This document shows, piece by piece, positions 7,326 through 7,483 of a DNA stretch of 7,483 nucleotides. Under the pieces are notes generated by a model. The model was not told the DNA's origin and did not search any database. It saw only the letters and a program-made list of their open reading frames with translations. Positions within the stretch are counted from its first letter, which is position 1. The number at the start of each line of letters is the position of its first letter. Both the position numbers and the translations under genes were made by a program. The DNA is from Neisseriaceae bacterium (GTDB lineage Bacteria > Pseudomonadota > Gammaproteobacteria > Burkholderiales > UBA11063), in NCBI GenBank assembly GCA_947441745.1, contig CANEUJ010000080.1:1-7483 (forward strand). The letters run 5' to 3'.

Positions 7326-7352
7326 TTACTAAACTTGCTAACGAGCTATAAC

Positions 7353-7483
7353 GGTATCAATGTACTTGGCTCGGTGCTAGATTCTAAAGTGAAAGGAAAC
7401 TCCTGAATGAGTAATTTTAAGATTAAAGATTTATAATTTGATGAAGGAGTAAGATATTTAGTTTATAATCCTGTTCACTACAA
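7353..7483. other. Flank beyond the cas-distal array end
   Basis: This 131-bp flank has no further repeat, no degenerate repeat and no AT-rich leader of the usual kind. Its first 51 bases are open in the frame that ends at TGA 7404-7406, but this looks fortuitous. The right part holds a possible interrupted coding start, listed separately. Confidence 0.5.
7407..7483 (+). pseudogene. Possible start of an unidentified gene with an early in-frame stop (cut by window edge)
   Basis: ATG at 7407 has a good Shine-Dalgarno, AAAGGA, 9 bp upstream. The frame reads MSNFKIKDL, meets TAA at 7434-7436, then stays open to the window edge as FDEGVRYLVYNPVHY. A single T-to-A change (TAT to TAA) would explain the break, so this may be a decayed gene, a sequencing error or a chance reading. 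I do not recognise the product, and the fragment is too short to say more. Confidence 0.25.

Larger units (their letters stand above)
5997..7352 (-). CRISPR. CRISPR array, 21 repeats of 36 bp and 20 spacers of 30 bp (type II-C)
   Basis: Repeats begin at 5997 and recur every 66 bp up to 7317 (5997, 6063, 6129 and so on). All 21 copies read as identical by eye, including both terminal ones, and all 20 spacers are exactly 30 bp with no duplicate noticed. In crRNA sense (minus strand) the repeat starts GTTATAGCTC and ends ATGGTATAAT, the pattern of Neisseria and Campylobacter II-C repeats. Orientation is set by the tracrRNA anti-repeat on the same strand. The crRNA handle would be the first part of the repeat (GUUAUAGCUCGUUAGC...), 3' of the guide. 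Transcription runs toward the cas genes. Perfect repeats and regular spacing suggest a maintained and recently active array. Confidence 0.99.

Noticed and set aside
7353..7382. A 21st spacer whose outer repeat was lost
   Set aside because: The length fits by definition only; no trace of a degenerate repeat follows at 7383, so there is no support.

Overview
The window holds a complete, apparently intact type II-C CRISPR-Cas9 locus next to the 5' part of a housekeeping gene. The DNA is AT-rich. The partial neighbour is TypA/BipA of the proteobacterial kind; by eye its sequence resembles beta- and gammaproteobacterial homologues. The Cas9 C-terminus resembles that of Neisseria Cas9. The host is therefore most likely a low-GC beta- or gammaproteobacterium. 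No database search was possible, so genus is not assigned.

Layout from left to right: (1) 1-1030, minus strand, N-terminal 343 codons of typA, running off the left edge. (2) 1031-1259, a divergent promoter region with an extended -10 for typA and one or two TATAAT boxes for cas9. (3) 1260-5789, plus strand, cas9-cas1-cas2 with gaps of only 12 and 9 bp, evidently one operon. No csn2 or cas4 is present, which defines subtype II-C. (4) 5790-5918, minus strand, a tracrRNA gene with a good promoter, convergent with cas2. (5) 5919-5996, very AT-rich spacer DNA that may be the leader. (6) 5997-7352, a CRISPR array of 21 repeats of 36 bp that look identical and 20 spacers of exactly 30 bp, giving a strict 66-bp period. 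(7) 7353-7483, a flank with a possible interrupted coding start.

How the parts should work together: Cas1-Cas2 insert spacers. The crRNAs are read from the minus strand, toward the cas genes. Each repeat ends, in crRNA sense, in a perfect extended -10 box (TGGTATAAT), so each crRNA is probably started inside the preceding repeat, as is known for Neisseria. The predicted start leaves about 24 nt of guide. The crRNA repeat pairs with the tracrRNA anti-repeat by 8 bp, a 4x4 internal loop and 21 bp. The duplex loads Cas9, whose RuvC and HNH catalytic residues are all present.

Points worth a second look are the co-directional array-tracrRNA order, which could make a natural single-guide RNA; the shared use of sequence on both strands at the cas2/tracrRNA junction; substitutions at the positions that read the PAM in Neisseria Cas9; and the unclear end of spacer acquisition.
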